From NCBI GenBank assembly GCA_011773355.1, contig WVXT01000047.1, positions 35,949 through 69,540 on the forward strand: DNA of 33,592 nt. The letters run 5' to 3'. The DNA is from a bacterium (GTDB lineage Bacteria; UBA6262; WVXT01). The notes below the pieces were generated by a model. The model saw only the letters and a program-made list of their open reading frames with translations. It did no database searches and was not told the origin of the DNA. The position numbers were made by a program, and so were the translations under genes. Of this stretch, positions 33,590 through 33,592 are shown piece by piece (position 1 is the first letter of the stretch; each line of letters begins with the position of its first letter).

Positions 33590-33592
33590 AGG

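Noticed and set aside
1-33592. tRNA, rRNA, insertion sequence or defence-system genes
   Set aside because: Scanning by eye found no cloverleaf-like or rRNA-like stretch, no transposase or integrase motif, and no restriction or toxin-antitoxin genes.

Overview
The window looks like an ordinary bacterial chromosome segment with every protein gene on the minus strand, so it reads from base 33592 down to base 1. No gene-free stretch exceeds 300 bases. I see no tRNA, rRNA, CRISPR array, insertion sequence or prophage. The organism is a peptidoglycan-making bacterium. MurE carries the DNPR motif of the meso-diaminopimelate-adding type. Moderate GC content and the mix of PolX, a Memo-family protein, a PflX-like radical SAM enzyme, endonuclease V and archaeal-type small domains suggest an anaerobic, poorly cultivated lineage (an Omnitrophota/Aerophobetes-like candidate phylum is a guess). 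Taxonomy cannot be fixed from this sequence alone.

Region A (33592-26537) holds nucleotide and amidotransferase-related enzymes: a truncated FMN-binding glutamate-synthase-like protein, purL, a solitary hisF, pyrG and queC. pyrG has its own promoter at the very end of hisF. Its ~130-base leader contains a 5' hairpin and then a terminator-like hairpin, so attenuation is likely.

Region B (26331-15670) starts at an extended -10 promoter. It runs thpR, polysaccharide deacetylase, ruvX, mltG, mutM, an unknown secreted Glu-rich protein, a PflX-like radical SAM enzyme, endonuclease V, a Memo-family protein, and two galT-like paralogues on either side of DNA polymerase X. Many junctions are 4-16 base overlaps.

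Region C (15540-10962) is the most accessory-looking part: a stand-alone Lrp/AsnC ligand-binding (RAM) domain, a 48-bp palindrome-bearing tandem repeat, a stand-alone GAD domain resembling that of archaeal GatE, a membrane-anchored SagB-type nitroreductase, an orphan oligopeptide-binding protein, a nicotinate phosphoribosyltransferase and an 87-residue unknown protein. It ends in a strong intrinsic terminator.

Region D (10846-1) is the division and cell wall (dcw) cluster: mraZ, rsmH, ftsL-like, ftsI, murE, murF, mraY, murD, ftsW and murG (cut by the window edge). It begins with a perfect-consensus sigma-70 promoter, followed by three 10-bp GTGG direct repeats that match the expected MraZ operator. 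A terminator-like hairpin lies inside the cluster between ftsI and murE. The most interesting items are the GatE-like GAD protein, the pyrG leader, the MraZ operator, the palindromic repeat family and an in-frame repeat insertion in PolX.
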